From positions 1 to 64,000 of the forward strand of contig PHDT01000008.1 in the NCBI GenBank assembly GCA_002842695.1: 64,000 bases of DNA, in the 5' to 3' direction. The translations under genes and the position numbers were made by a program. The notes beneath the pieces are model-generated. The model saw only the letters and a program-made list of their open reading frames with translations. It did not search any database and was not told the origin of the DNA. Below, one piece after another: positions 23,041 through 32,383 of this stretch. Position 1 is the first letter of the stretch. Each line of letters begins with the position of its first letter. The DNA comes from Bacteroidetes bacterium HGW-Bacteroidetes-10 (GTDB lineage: Bacteria > Bacteroidota > Bacteroidia > Bacteroidales > UBA932).

Positions 23041-25848
23041 ATGCAGAATATTGAGGTAAGAGGTGCCAGGGTTCATAATCTTAAAAATATAGATGTAACG
23101 ATTCCTCGCTACAAACTGGTGACAATAACCGGGTTGAGCGGGAGTGGGAAGTCCTCTCTTGCCTTTGATACAATCTTTGCCGAGGGGCAGAGGCGATACA
23201 TGGAGACACTCTCTGCATATGCAAGGCAGTTCATTGGTTCGCTTGAGCGGCCGGATGTCGATTCTATTGACGGACTTAGTCCTATAATTGCAATTGAACA
23301 GAAGACTACCGGGAGAAATCCCCGTTCAACAGTAGGGACAATTACAGAGATCTACGATTTTCTGCGCCTTCTCTATGCCAGAGCCGCTGATGCATACTCT
23401 CCCGTAACTGGGCTTCCCATGATTAAATATTCAGATGACCAGATTGTCTCTCTGATAATGGAGCAGTATAACGGCAGGAAGTCATATCTGCTGGCCCCGC
23501 TTGTGAACGGAAGAAAGGGGCACTATCGTGAACTGTTTGACCTTTATATCAAAAGGGGATTTACACAAATGAGGGTAGATGGTGAGATTTGTGATCTTGT
23601 TGGAGTAAAACCACTGGACAGATACAAGTCACACTTTATTGAACTTGTTGTAGATAAGCTGCTTCCAGGGCCCGGAAGCGAGAAGAGAATCAAAGATTCC
23701 GTTCTCTCTGCTCTTCACCATGGTAAGGGTTCTCTGGCTGTACTGGATATGGAGAGCAAACAGCTCAGACATTTCAGCAAGCATCTGATGTGTCCGGAAA
23801 GCGGACTTTCATACCCTGAGCCGGCACCCCATACATTCTCTTTTAATTCTCCGCAGGGAGCATGTCCGCATTGCAAAGGTCTGGGAATGATTGCAAAGGC
23901 AGACCTTTCCAAAATTATTCCCGATGACAGTAAATCAATTGCTTCAGGAGGCATAACTCCAATTGGGCCGTACAAAAACAATATGCTCTTCTCTCAGCTG
24001 GATGCAATCGCCAAAAGATATCAGTTCTCTGTTCACGACCCAATAAAGGATATTCCGGAAGAGGCCTTTAATGTAATTATTTACGGATCGGACGAACTCT
24101 TTAGGGTTGGCCCTTCGCCTGCACTTTCGCAGATGATGAGCTTTAACGGGGTAATTGCAAAAATTGAACAGGGCGAAAATGACAGCGACGAGCTCATGGT
24201 AAAGAAGGAGCGCTTCACAGAAGAGGTTAAATGCCCTGTTTGTAATGGTACCCGCCTGAGGGAGGAGTCGCTCAGTTTTAAAATCGACAATAAAAATATT
24301 AGTGAGGTATCTTCACTGGATATGGATCTTCTCTATGAGTGGGTAGATCAGCTGGAGGTAAAGTTATCTGCCCGTCAGAAAGCTATAGCTCATGATATTA
24401 TAAAGGAACTTCGAGAGAGAATCACTTTTTTGCTGGATGTAGGGCTGAGTTATCTCTCACTGGACCGCTCGACAAGAAGCCTTAGCGGCGGAGAGAGTCA
24501 GCGAATAAGACTGGCTACACAGATTGGCTCCAAGCTGGTGAATGTTCTCTATATACTTGACGAACCAAGCATAGGCCTTCACCAGAGGGATAATATAAAG
24601 CTGATTGCCTCTTTGCGCAGGCTAAGGGACGAGGGTAATTCTGTTCTTGTTGTTGAGCATGACGAAGAGATGATGATGAGCTCAGACTGGGTTATAGATC
24701 TTGGGCCCGGAGCTGGAGAGAAGGGTGGTAAATTGCTCTTTTCCGGAACGCCTGAAGATATTGTTAAGATGGATGTAAAGGATGCTCTGGCAAAAAACAG
24801 CCTCAGCATTGAGTATCTCAAAAAAATTAGAAATATTGATCCACCGGCAAAGAGAAGAACCGGTAATGGAAAGTTTATTGAGTTAAAGGGGGCGACAGGG
24901 AACAATCTTAAAGGAGTTGATATTAAGATTCCTCTTGGTTGTTTTATAGGAGTGAGCGGTGTCAGCGGAAGCGGAAAATCCTCACTTATAAATGAGACAC
25001 TTATGCCTGTGTTGAATAATTATCATCATAACTCCCTCTACTCGCCGCTTCCATATGGGGAAATCATTGGGATTAATAATATTGACAAGATTATTGAGAT
25101 AGACCAGGCACCCATAGGGCGCTCTCCAAGGAGTAATCCGGCAACATATACAGGGGTTTTCGGAGATATCCGCAAACTTTTTGTTGAGACTCCTGATGCA
25201 AAAATCAGAGGTTTTAAACCGGGCCGATTCTCTTTTAATGTTAAGGGAGGAAGGTGTGAAGAGTGCAAGGGAGCCGGTGTTCAGACAATTGAGATGAATT
25301 TTCTCCCCTCGGTATATGTTCATTGCAAAGCTTGCAATGGTAAGAGATATACTCCGGACACACTTGCCGTTAAATACAGGGGAAAGTCTATAAATGATGT
25401 GCTGGAGATGAGTATTGCTCAGGCCGTGGAGTTCTTTGAACATATGCCTTCAATCATTCAGAAAATTAAAGCACTGGAAGAGGTTGGCCTTGGGTATGTC
25501 ACTCTGGGACAAGCTTCAACCACATTGTCAGGAGGTGAAAGTCAGCGGGTGAAACTGGCGGCAGAGCTGGCTAGAAGAGAGACTGGAAACTGCCTCTATA
25601 TTCTTGACGAACCAACAACGGGTCTTCATTTCGAGGATATCAGAGTCTTGCTGAGTGTTCTGCAGAAACTGGCAGATCAGGGAAATACTGTAATTATTAT
25701 TGAACACAATCTTGATGTTTTGAGATCTGTGGATTATATATTTGATCTTGGACCGGAAGGAGGCGCCAAGGGTGGAATGATTGTTGCGCAGGGTACTCCC
25801 GAGGAGCTGCGCAATAATCCTCAATCTGTTACCGGCTGCTATCTTTAG
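23041..25848 (+). CDS. uvrA: UvrABC system protein A
   Basis: A 935-aa DNA damage recognition ATPase of nucleotide excision repair. Two ABC ATPase modules are visible: GLSGSGKSSLAF near the start, LSGGESQRIRLATQ, then GVSGSGKSSLINETL and LSGGESQRVKLAAE. Zinc fingers are CPHCKGLG and C-E-E-C-x-G-x-G ... C-K-A-C-N-G. Length is standard (about 940). An in-frame TTG lies 6 bp upstream; ATG 23041 is chosen. It follows the lytic transglycosylase by 11 bp. Confidence 0.98.
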   Translation: MQNIEVRGARVHNLKNIDVTIPRYKLVTITGLSGSGKSSLAFDTIFAEGQRRYMETLSAYARQFIGSLERPDVDSIDGLSPIIAIEQKTTGRNPRSTVGTITEIYDFLRLLYARAADAYSPVTGLPMIKYSDDQIVSLIMEQYNGRKSYLLAPLVNGRKGHYRELFDLYIKRGFTQMRVDGEICDLVGVKPLDRYKSHFIELVVDKLLPGPGSEKRIKDSVLSALHHGKGSLAVLDMESKQLRHFSKHLMCPESGLSYPEPAPHTFSFNSPQGACPHCKGLGMIAKADLSKIIPDDSKSIASGGITPIGPYKNNMLFSQLDAIAKRYQFSVHDPIKDIPEEAFNVIIYGSDELFRVGPSPALSQMMSFNGVIAKIEQGENDSDELMVKKERFTEEVKCPVCNGTRLREESLSFKIDNKNISEVSSLDMDLLYEWVDQLEVKLSARQKAIAHDIIKELRERITFLLDVGLSYLSLDRSTRSLSGGESQRIRLATQIGSKLVNVLYILDEPSIGLHQRDNIKLIASLRRLRDEGNSVLVVEHDEEMMMSSDWVIDLGPGAGEKGGKLLFSGTPEDIVKMDVKDALAKNSLSIEYLKKIRNIDPPAKRRTGNGKFIELKGATGNNLKGVDIKIPLGCFIGVSGVSGSGKSSLINETLMPVLNNYHHNSLYSPLPYGEIIGINNIDKIIEIDQAPIGRSPRSNPATYTGVFGDIRKLFVETPDAKIRGFKPGRFSFNVKGGRCEECKGAGVQTIEMNFLPSVYVHCKACNGKRYTPDTLAVKYRGKSINDVLEMSIAQAVEFFEHMPSIIQKIKALEEVGLGYVTLGQASTTLSGGESQRVKLAAELARRETGNCLYILDEPTTGLHFEDIRVLLSVLQKLADQGNTVIIIEHNLDVLRSVDYIFDLGPEGGAKGGMIVAQGTPEELRNNPQSVTGCYL

Positions 25849-25881
25849 CAGAAGGGTTAAAAAAATTTAAAATTCTGAAAC

Positions 25882-27582
25882 ATGGCTGCAATTAAAGTCT
25901 TTTGTGAAAATACCAACTCTACTTTCGACTGCGAACCGGGAACCAGGCTGAGCGATTTGCTCAGAAAAACAGGTTATGTTCCCGACTATCCCGTTCTTGC
26001 GGCGATTGTGGATAATCAGCTTAAAGAGCTTAGCTACGAGATTTACGTTGCCAACCATGTTAGGTTCATTGACTATTCACACCCCGATGGTCAGAGAACA
26101 TATATTCGCTCGCTTAATTTTGTGGTTCAGAAGGCTGTTGCAGATATATATCCTCAATATTCCCTGGTAATAGACTATAATCTACAGAATGGGATGTATG
26201 CAGAATTGAGGGAGCTGGACAGAGACGAAGATGGAACACCAAAGGAGGTTCCGCTAAGCGGAAAGGAGATTGAGGCAATTGTAAAAAGAGTAAAGCAGCT
26301 TATTGATGAGGATCTTCCTTTTACAAGGCATAAAATAAGGACAGAGGAGGCAGTAAAAATGTTCCGCCGCAATAACCGTAACGAAAAGGCTCTGCTTCAT
26401 GAACTTCGTGGTAAATTTTTCACAACTGTCTATTTTCTGGATGGCTACCCGGACCATTACTATGGACCGCTTTTAGAGTCAACAGGTGCAATAACCGTTT
26501 GGGACATTGAATTTTTTAGCAGAGGATTCCTGATTAAAACTCCTCCTGTGACCAAACCATACCAGCTGGTTAGATCTGCTTATCAGTACAAACTATTTGA
26601 TGTTTTTAAGGAGTATTCAGACTGGTGCAGCATCTTGGGGGTAAGCGGGGTAGGTATGCTCAACGCAGCCATTCAGAGAGGCAAGGCAAGGGAGCTGATT
26701 CAGATTTCTGAAGCGTTGCATGAGAGAAAATATGCTCTTATTGCTGACGAGATATTCAAGCGCCGCGACAAGGTTAAACTGGTTCTCATTGCGGGACCAT
26801 CAAGCAGCGGAAAGACCACCACATCAAAAAGAGTTGCACTGCAGGCTAAAGTTCTTGGCCTTAACCCGGTTGTTATTGAAATGGATAACTATTTCGTAGA
26901 CAGGGAAAAAACTCCGCTTGATGCCGACGGGCATTATGATTTTGAATCGCTTGGGGCAATGGATACAGAGTTTCTTAATAAACAACTTAATGAGCTCTTT
27001 GAAGGCAAAACAATTGAGCTGCCCAAGTTTGATTTTTCAGAGGGAAGGCGCACCTTTACGGGCCGGACTTTAACACTGGGTGAGAAGGATATTCTCATAA
27101 TGGAGGGAATTCACGGACTTAATCCGGCTCTTACCAACCATATCCCACAGGAGAGAATTTTCAGAATCTATGCATCTGCTCTCACATCTCTGTCACTTGA
27201 CGAAAACAATAATATTTCGACTTCGGACAGCCGTTTGATAAGAAGAATGGTTAGAGATAACAGCTCCCGCGGCATGAGGCCTGAAGAGACTATCCTCAGG
27301 TGGCCAAGCGTAAGGAGGGGAGAGATAACCAATATTTTCCCATATCAGGAGAATGCAGACATAATGTTCAATTCTGCTCTCATTTATGAACTGCCTCTAC
27401 TCAAGTATTATGCAGAGCCTCTTCTGAGGAGGATTCCCGCAAACTCGCCGGCATCAACAGAGAGTATCCGCCTGCTTAAGTTTCTTTCATATATAACAGA
27501 GCTTCAGCCTTCTGAGATTTCAATAATTCCACCAACCTCAGTAATGAGGGAGTTTATTGGCGGAAGTAGTTTTGATTATTGA
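25882..27582 (+). CDS. Uridine kinase-like protein with TGS-like N-terminal region
   Basis: A 566-aa protein. The N-terminal 70 residues look like a TGS domain (FCENTNSTFDCEPGTRLSDLL). A middle region resembles the threonyl/alanyl-tRNA synthetase second additional domain, with LHELRGKFFTTVYFLDGYPDHYY following. The C-terminal half is a phosphoribulokinase/uridine kinase domain with P-loop GPSSSGKTTTSKR (near residues 304-316). This fused architecture is widespread in Bacteroidetes and is annotated as nucleoside kinase. Substrate is not proven. 33 bp after uvrA, last gene of the run. Confidence 0.9.
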   Translation: MAAIKVFCENTNSTFDCEPGTRLSDLLRKTGYVPDYPVLAAIVDNQLKELSYEIYVANHVRFIDYSHPDGQRTYIRSLNFVVQKAVADIYPQYSLVIDYNLQNGMYAELRELDRDEDGTPKEVPLSGKEIEAIVKRVKQLIDEDLPFTRHKIRTEEAVKMFRRNNRNEKALLHELRGKFFTTVYFLDGYPDHYYGPLLESTGAITVWDIEFFSRGFLIKTPPVTKPYQLVRSAYQYKLFDVFKEYSDWCSILGVSGVGMLNAAIQRGKARELIQISEALHERKYALIADEIFKRRDKVKLVLIAGPSSSGKTTTSKRVALQAKVLGLNPVVIEMDNYFVDREKTPLDADGHYDFESLGAMDTEFLNKQLNELFEGKTIELPKFDFSEGRRTFTGRTLTLGEKDILIMEGIHGLNPALTNHIPQERIFRIYASALTSLSLDENNNISTSDSRLIRRMVRDNSSRGMRPEETILRWPSVRRGEITNIFPYQENADIMFNSALIYELPLLKYYAEPLLRRIPANSPASTESIRLLKFLSYITELQPSEISIIPPTSVMREFIGGSSFDY

Positions 27583-27604
27583 TTCAAGAGTGATAATCTG
27601 CAGA

Positions 27605-28789
27605 TTACCTTGAAATCCAGCTCTCCGGATTTTGTTTTGTCATACCATTCCATAACTGGAAATGAATCACAGAGCTCTTCTCATCTGCAGCCGCAAGGGT
27701 GCCAAGAGAATCTCCGGTTTTTACCTTGCTGCCTGCCTTTACTTTTATTTTGTCGAGTTTGCAGTAGAATGTATAGAAATTTCCATGCTGAATTAACACG
27801 CATTGGTTATATCCCGGCATAACAAGAACCTGTTTGACAACACCATCAAAAACGGCAAATACCTCTGCATTCAGATCTGTGGCAATATTGACTCCGTTAT
27901 TAAATGGCAGTTTGATGTTCTTAAAGACAGGGTGGTTGTGCTGGCCAAACTCCTCAACAACTGCACCTCTTTTTACAGGCCATGGCAACTTGCCGCGGTT
28001 AAGTTCAAATTTATCCGACAGCTGCCTGTCTGCTGCACTCTCCTTATAGTCAACGGACTTCTTCTCCTTTACAGCCTCTGCCATAATGCGTTCAATCTCC
28101 CTGTTTAACCTCTCAACCTCCCTCCGTTTAGCATCCAGTTGTTTTCTTACATCCTTCTCTTTTTGAGTAAGCTGAGTTATGGTGCGTTTTGCCCCCAGTT
28201 CATCGTTTTGAAGTTTCTTGAATTCCCGGCTCTTCTGGTCCTGAGCCTTCAGTGAGCTCATTTTCATCTTCTCCAGAGCATTAACCTCGGAATCAATCTG
28301 ATCTGCAGTCTTCTTAATCTGGGAAGCTCTGTTCTGCATTGAGCGGTTGAACTCCTTGAAATAGGCCCATCTTCTGTAACTCTGGTTCAGGTTTTCGCTG
28401 GCCAGAACATACATGAGCCATGCAGACTGGTCACGGTTTTTGTATGCGGTGTATATAAGTTTGGAATACTCTCTTTTAAGTTCACCAAGAGAACCTTTCA
28501 GCCTGTTAATTTCGAACTCTTTGCGAAGCATTTCCAAATTGATGGTTTTAATCTCACTCTCAATCTGAGCCAGTAGCTTTTTTCGGTTTGTGATCTTTCT
28601 TCTTATAAAGTTGAGATCATTTGTGTTAGCACTCTTTTTCTTTAAAGTCGAGGCAAGCTGAGTATCCAGAAATTCAATTTCCTGTTCAATCTGCCTTTTT
28701 TTCTTCTCCTGTTCAGTCACATTCTGAGCAAAACCTGCTGCAGGGAGTAACATACAAAATAATAGAAGTATGAGTAATCTGTTTTTCAA
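27605..28789 (-). CDS. EnvC-like murein hydrolase activator, M23 domain with lost metal ligands
   Basis: A 394-aa exported protein. A signal peptide (to about residue 21) is followed by a long coiled coil (about 22-250) and a LytM/M23 fold. In active M23 enzymes the sites are H-x-(3)-D and H-x-H; here the first site reads LPFNNGVNI and the second FYTFYCKL, so several zinc ligands are replaced, while HFQLW remains. This is the pattern of EnvC-type amidase activators. It is 31 bp downstream of the TPR gene, and in many Bacteroidetes these genes travel together. It converges on the uridine kinase-like gene. Confidence 0.87.
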   Translation of the reverse strand: MKNRLLILLLFCMLLPAAGFAQNVTEQEKKKRQIEQEIEFLDTQLASTLKKKSANTNDLNFIRRKITNRKKLLAQIESEIKTINLEMLRKEFEINRLKGSLGELKREYSKLIYTAYKNRDQSAWLMYVLASENLNQSYRRWAYFKEFNRSMQNRASQIKKTADQIDSEVNALEKMKMSSLKAQDQKSREFKKLQNDELGAKRTITQLTQKEKDVRKQLDAKRREVERLNREIERIMAEAVKEKKSVDYKESAADRQLSDKFELNRGKLPWPVKRGAVVEEFGQHNHPVFKNIKLPFNNGVNIATDLNAEVFAVFDGVVKQVLVMPGYNQCVLIQHGNFYTFYCKLDKIKVKAGSKVKTGDSLGTLAAADEKSSVIHFQLWNGMTKQNPESWISR

Positions 28790-28820
28790 ACCAAAAGTGT
28801 ATTCTTTGTTTTTACTTTTA

Positions 28821-30530
28821 CTATTTCTTTTTTAGCTTTTCTGCCTTCTGTGCAATACCCAGCGACGGATCCAGCTTATCTGCCTGTCCCCAGTACATAA
28901 ATGCCAGATCTTTCTCTCCCAGGGCAAATAAAACCTCGGCATAGTGATCTAGAATATCTGCATTTTCATTTCCACCGTATACCATTGCCTGTTTAAGAAT
29001 TGCTTTCGCTTCGACATTCTGCCCCAGTTTATGAAGGATCCATGCGTAAGTGTCAAGGTAGGTTGCATTCTCAGGCTCAAGTTCAATGGTTTTCTTACTC
29101 ATCTGCTTAGCTTTTTTAAGCTGTTTTCCCTCCTCGCTCAGATAATAGGCATAATTATTCAGGGCTGCGGCGTGATTTGGCTCCAGGCGGATAGTTTTCT
29201 GATAATATTTGTAGGCCTCTTTTTTGTTGCCTGCCATATAGTAAGTATCTCCCAGGATAGAGAGGGTTCTTACTGTTGTAGCACTGTCTCCCTTTGCAAG
29301 AGGCAGGATGCTCAGAAAAGTATTAATTGCGCTATCTGTCTGATTAAGCTGAAGCTGGCCTATCCCTTTAAGCTGAATAAAGTCAAGGTCCCCCGGAAAT
29401 TTGAGCAGGGCCGTGTCGCTTTGAGCTATAAGATTCTCCCATCTTTCAAGGTAATATATGAGTGAGAGCAACTGATGCATAGGCTCCCTCTCATTAGGGT
29501 AGTTCCCGATGTTTTTTTCAAGAACCTTAAGACCAATGTCTGCTCTAGATGTCTGGACCATAAACACGGCAAATCCGTACGCAACCAGACTATCCTGAGG
29601 GTGTGCGCCGTAAAGGTTCTGCATCATGGTGTCTACCTGAGGATAAAACGTCTGGACAAACTTGGGATTTGCAAGAATCTCCTTCATATAGTCTGCCTTA
29701 AGCCTTGGATTTACCTCCGTATTTGACATGAAGGGAAACATATATTCAAAGTAGAGGTCATACTGGCCTCTTACACGATAGCCCTCTGCAATTCCAAATG
29801 TGGCAGGGATATATTTCGGATCCATAGACAAAGCTGTGGAATAATAAGTCATTGCAAGGGTATCTTTTTGAATACTTGCAAAGTAATCTCCAAGAACTGT
29901 TGCAATGCGGGGAGAGGAGTGTTCTTTGGCAAACTCTTTCAGGAATTCAATTGCTTCCGGTTGTTTCTGCTGGCCAATAAGAATGTTGTATCTGGTAAGT
30001 CCGGTCGCTTCGTTTTTTCCGCTAACTCTCTCAATATCGTCAAGAATGGCGAGCGCTTTTGGATAGTCTTGCCTTCTTGTGTAAAGATCAATCATATCTA
30101 TATAAAGATCGCTTCTGGCCGGGTTTGATCTGCGGATATCTTCATAAACTTCTGTAGCCTTGTCAAGCTGATTTGTTGCAGAGTAGATTCTTGCAAGCTG
30201 AATTTTGTACCAGTAATTATCCGGGTCAAGCTTAACAGCCTCTGCGGTACTCTTTTCTGCCTTTTTAAGATCTCCCTTTTTGATGTATATGCTTGAAAGG
30301 TAGTAATGGGAGGCATCCATTAAAGGATTTTTCTCCAGCAGTCCCGCAAATACCTTTTCGGCAGCGTCAATATTTCCCAGATTGAGTAATCTGAGCCCTT
30401 CAATAAAGTTAAAGTCTTTTTCTCTTGAATCCACCTGCGCTGAGGCCGGGGAGAAGAGCAATGTCAATGAAAACAGCAGAGCAACTGAAAGCAGCTGCAT
30501 TCTGAAAAATGAATTCAATTGGTTGCGCAT
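28821..30530 (-). CDS. Exported tetratricopeptide-repeat protein
   Basis: A 569-aa protein with a signal peptide ending near FSPASA (residue 31). At least six TPR units follow, such as AEKVFAGLLEKNPLMDASHY, ATEVYEDIRRSNPARSDLYI and AYKYYQKTIRLEPNHAAALN. TPR arrays in the periplasm or outer membrane scaffold other proteins; the partner is not known. The EnvC-like gene lies 31 bp downstream, so it may act in cell wall turnover. Confidence 0.85.
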   Translation of the reverse strand: MRNQLNSFFRMQLLSVALLFSLTLLFSPASAQVDSREKDFNFIEGLRLLNLGNIDAAEKVFAGLLEKNPLMDASHYYLSSIYIKKGDLKKAEKSTAEAVKLDPDNYWYKIQLARIYSATNQLDKATEVYEDIRRSNPARSDLYIDMIDLYTRRQDYPKALAILDDIERVSGKNEATGLTRYNILIGQQKQPEAIEFLKEFAKEHSSPRIATVLGDYFASIQKDTLAMTYYSTALSMDPKYIPATFGIAEGYRVRGQYDLYFEYMFPFMSNTEVNPRLKADYMKEILANPKFVQTFYPQVDTMMQNLYGAHPQDSLVAYGFAVFMVQTSRADIGLKVLEKNIGNYPNEREPMHQLLSLIYYLERWENLIAQSDTALLKFPGDLDFIQLKGIGQLQLNQTDSAINTFLSILPLAKGDSATTVRTLSILGDTYYMAGNKKEAYKYYQKTIRLEPNHAAALNNYAYYLSEEGKQLKKAKQMSKKTIELEPENATYLDTYAWILHKLGQNVEAKAILKQAMVYGGNENADILDHYAEVLFALGEKDLAFMYWGQADKLDPSLGIAQKAEKLKKK

Positions 30531-30654
30531 CCTTACGATTTAAATGATTTACAAATTTAATCAAATAATCACCTTTGCAAATATTAATCCAATGTGCAAT
30601 TTCTCGTTGGAGATGCAGCAAATTGTCCTTATTTTGCATCTATAAAGAACAGCA

Positions 30655-31200
30655 ATGGCTATCCAAAAGAGAGAATATCCAACACAACAGGCAATCATTG
30701 AGGGCTGCATTAAGCGTGAAACGCTTGCCCAGCGCAGTCTTTACGATATGTATGCTCCACGGATGCTCACTCTTTGTATGCGTTATGCCGGTGACAGAGA
30801 ACGTGCAAAAGATATGCTGCACGATGGTTTTATTACGATCTTTAACAAAATTGAAAGCTACACGGGTACCGGCTCTTTTGAAGGTTGGATGAGAAGAATT
30901 TTTGTGAATACAGCTCTCATGTCACTAAGAAAGGCAGATGTTCTGCGTAAAACAGGAGAGCTTGATGATGCCTCAGGAGAACAGAGTCTTGAGCCAAGTG
31001 CTCTTGACAAAATTTCTTCAAAGGAACTTATGGAGCTTATAGCATCCATGCCGGAGGGTTTTCGTGTTGTGTTCAATATGTTTGCAATTGAGGGTTATTC
31101 ACACCAGGAGATTGCTCAGGAGTTAAATATTAGTGAGAGCAGCTCCAGGTCTCAGCTCAGCAGAGCAAGGTCATGGCTGCAGGAGAGGATTACAAGATAA
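30655..31200 (+). CDS. ECF-family RNA polymerase sigma factor
   Basis: A 181-aa sigma factor with region 2 (about residues 25-90, containing LYDMYAPRMLTLCMRYAGD) and region 4 HTH (about 125-178, containing EGYSHQEIAQELNISESSSRSQLSRAR). ECF factors with N-terminal AQRSLYDMYAPRM are usual in Bacteroidetes. The next gene starts 1 bp after its stop and encodes a membrane-anchored protein, the expected anti-sigma partner. Probable cell envelope signal response; target promoters are unknown. Confidence 0.93.
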   Translation: MAIQKREYPTQQAIIEGCIKRETLAQRSLYDMYAPRMLTLCMRYAGDRERAKDMLHDGFITIFNKIESYTGTGSFEGWMRRIFVNTALMSLRKADVLRKTGELDDASGEQSLEPSALDKISSKELMELIASMPEGFRVVFNMFAIEGYSHQEIAQELNISESSSRSQLSRARSWLQERITR

Positions 31201-31201
31201 T

Positions 31202-32347
31202 ATGATGGAGAACGAATTTGATAACAGGCTAAGAGAGATGATGGAGAGTTACGGCGAAATGCCGGAAGCCTCTTCATGGGATGGAATTGCGTCTTCTCTG
31301 GCCGGAAGCAGAAGGAGATTGTGGATGAAGAGGAGTTTTGCAACCGTAGCTGCAGCAGCTGCCGTTGTCGCTCTCTTTTTCATTGCAGGAGGAGATGATA
31401 TTTTAATTAAACAGAAAATCGAGCCTCAGATAACTGTTGTGCAGAACGCTCAGGAGGCTGTTTCAGACAGCAGTGAGGTACCTGCGAAAGTGGTGACCGT
31501 GAGAAGTGAAAGCCGCGCTCTGCATGCAGATGCAAAGGGAAGTATGAGCATAAAACAGGAAGAAGTAACTGTAATGAACCCGGTGGCTGTTGCCGCCAGT
31601 GCTGATAAAAATCCGGAATCACCCGTGATAGAGAAAAAAATACCGCAGACAGGAGAGAAGAGCATTGAAATGGTTGAATTTGAAGAGTCGCTTAAGAACC
31701 GCCTCGGTAAGAGAGGGAAACCGGTACTTGCTTTCTCTGCAATGCTCTCACCTGCTGCATCAAACGAAGATATAAACTTGCTCTCACTTTCAAACGCAAA
31801 TCACAAAGATTTACGTTCATCCATGGACCGTGAACAGGTCTCCTTTGACAATGTAAGCGATACCAGGTTTCTGCCACCTCTAACAATTGGTCTTCAGTTG
31901 ATGTTGCCGGTTGACAGAATATTCTCTTTAGGGACAGGAATCAACTACTCTCTTCTCTATTCAATAACAGAAGAGCATAACCGCTTTGGTACAGACCGCA
32001 CTGAGCAGACTCTCCATTATATTGGTGTACCATTGTTCCTTCAGATTTATCTTTATAAAACTCCAAAGCTTAATCTATATGCAAATACAGGAGTAACTCT
32101 TGAAAAGGGGCTTGCTGTAAGATTCAAAAGAACGGGATCACTTCCTTCAGACGAAATTATGAGAGTTAGTGGTTTTCAGTGGTCAATAGGATCTGGACTT
32201 GGAGTTGAATATATGATAGGCAAACATACCGGATTATATGCAGATCCTCTGCTTACTTACTACTTCAGAAGCAATCAGCCTATGAATATCCGTACAGCCG
32301 AACCTTTGCAGTTCCGTATGGAAATTGGATTCAGATATCGCTTTTAG
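31202..32347 (+). CDS. Membrane-anchored anti-sigma-like protein with C-terminal beta-barrel-like region
   Basis: A 381-aa protein. The N-terminus MMENEFDNRLREMMESYGEM is a cytoplasmic acidic helix, then a membrane helix lies at about 43-62 (RRLWMKRSFATVAAAAAVVALF). The middle is a low-complexity periplasmic linker. The last 170 residues are barrel-like strands (LPPLTIGLQLMLPVDRIFSL) ending in GFRYRF. The sigma gene stop is one base upstream, which strongly suggests a cognate anti-sigma role. The frame is open 69 bp further upstream inside the sigma gene, but ATG 31202 is the clear start. Confidence 0.75.
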   Translation: MMENEFDNRLREMMESYGEMPEASSWDGIASSLAGSRRRLWMKRSFATVAAAAAVVALFFIAGGDDILIKQKIEPQITVVQNAQEAVSDSSEVPAKVVTVRSESRALHADAKGSMSIKQEEVTVMNPVAVAASADKNPESPVIEKKIPQTGEKSIEMVEFEESLKNRLGKRGKPVLAFSAMLSPAASNEDINLLSLSNANHKDLRSSMDREQVSFDNVSDTRFLPPLTIGLQLMLPVDRIFSLGTGINYSLLYSITEEHNRFGTDRTEQTLHYIGVPLFLQIYLYKTPKLNLYANTGVTLEKGLAVRFKRTGSLPSDEIMRVSGFQWSIGSGLGVEYMIGKHTGLYADPLLTYYFRSNQPMNIRTAEPLQFRMEIGFRYRF

Positions 32348-32383
32348 TGCATTTTTTGTACCTTTGAAAAAATTGCATATCCA

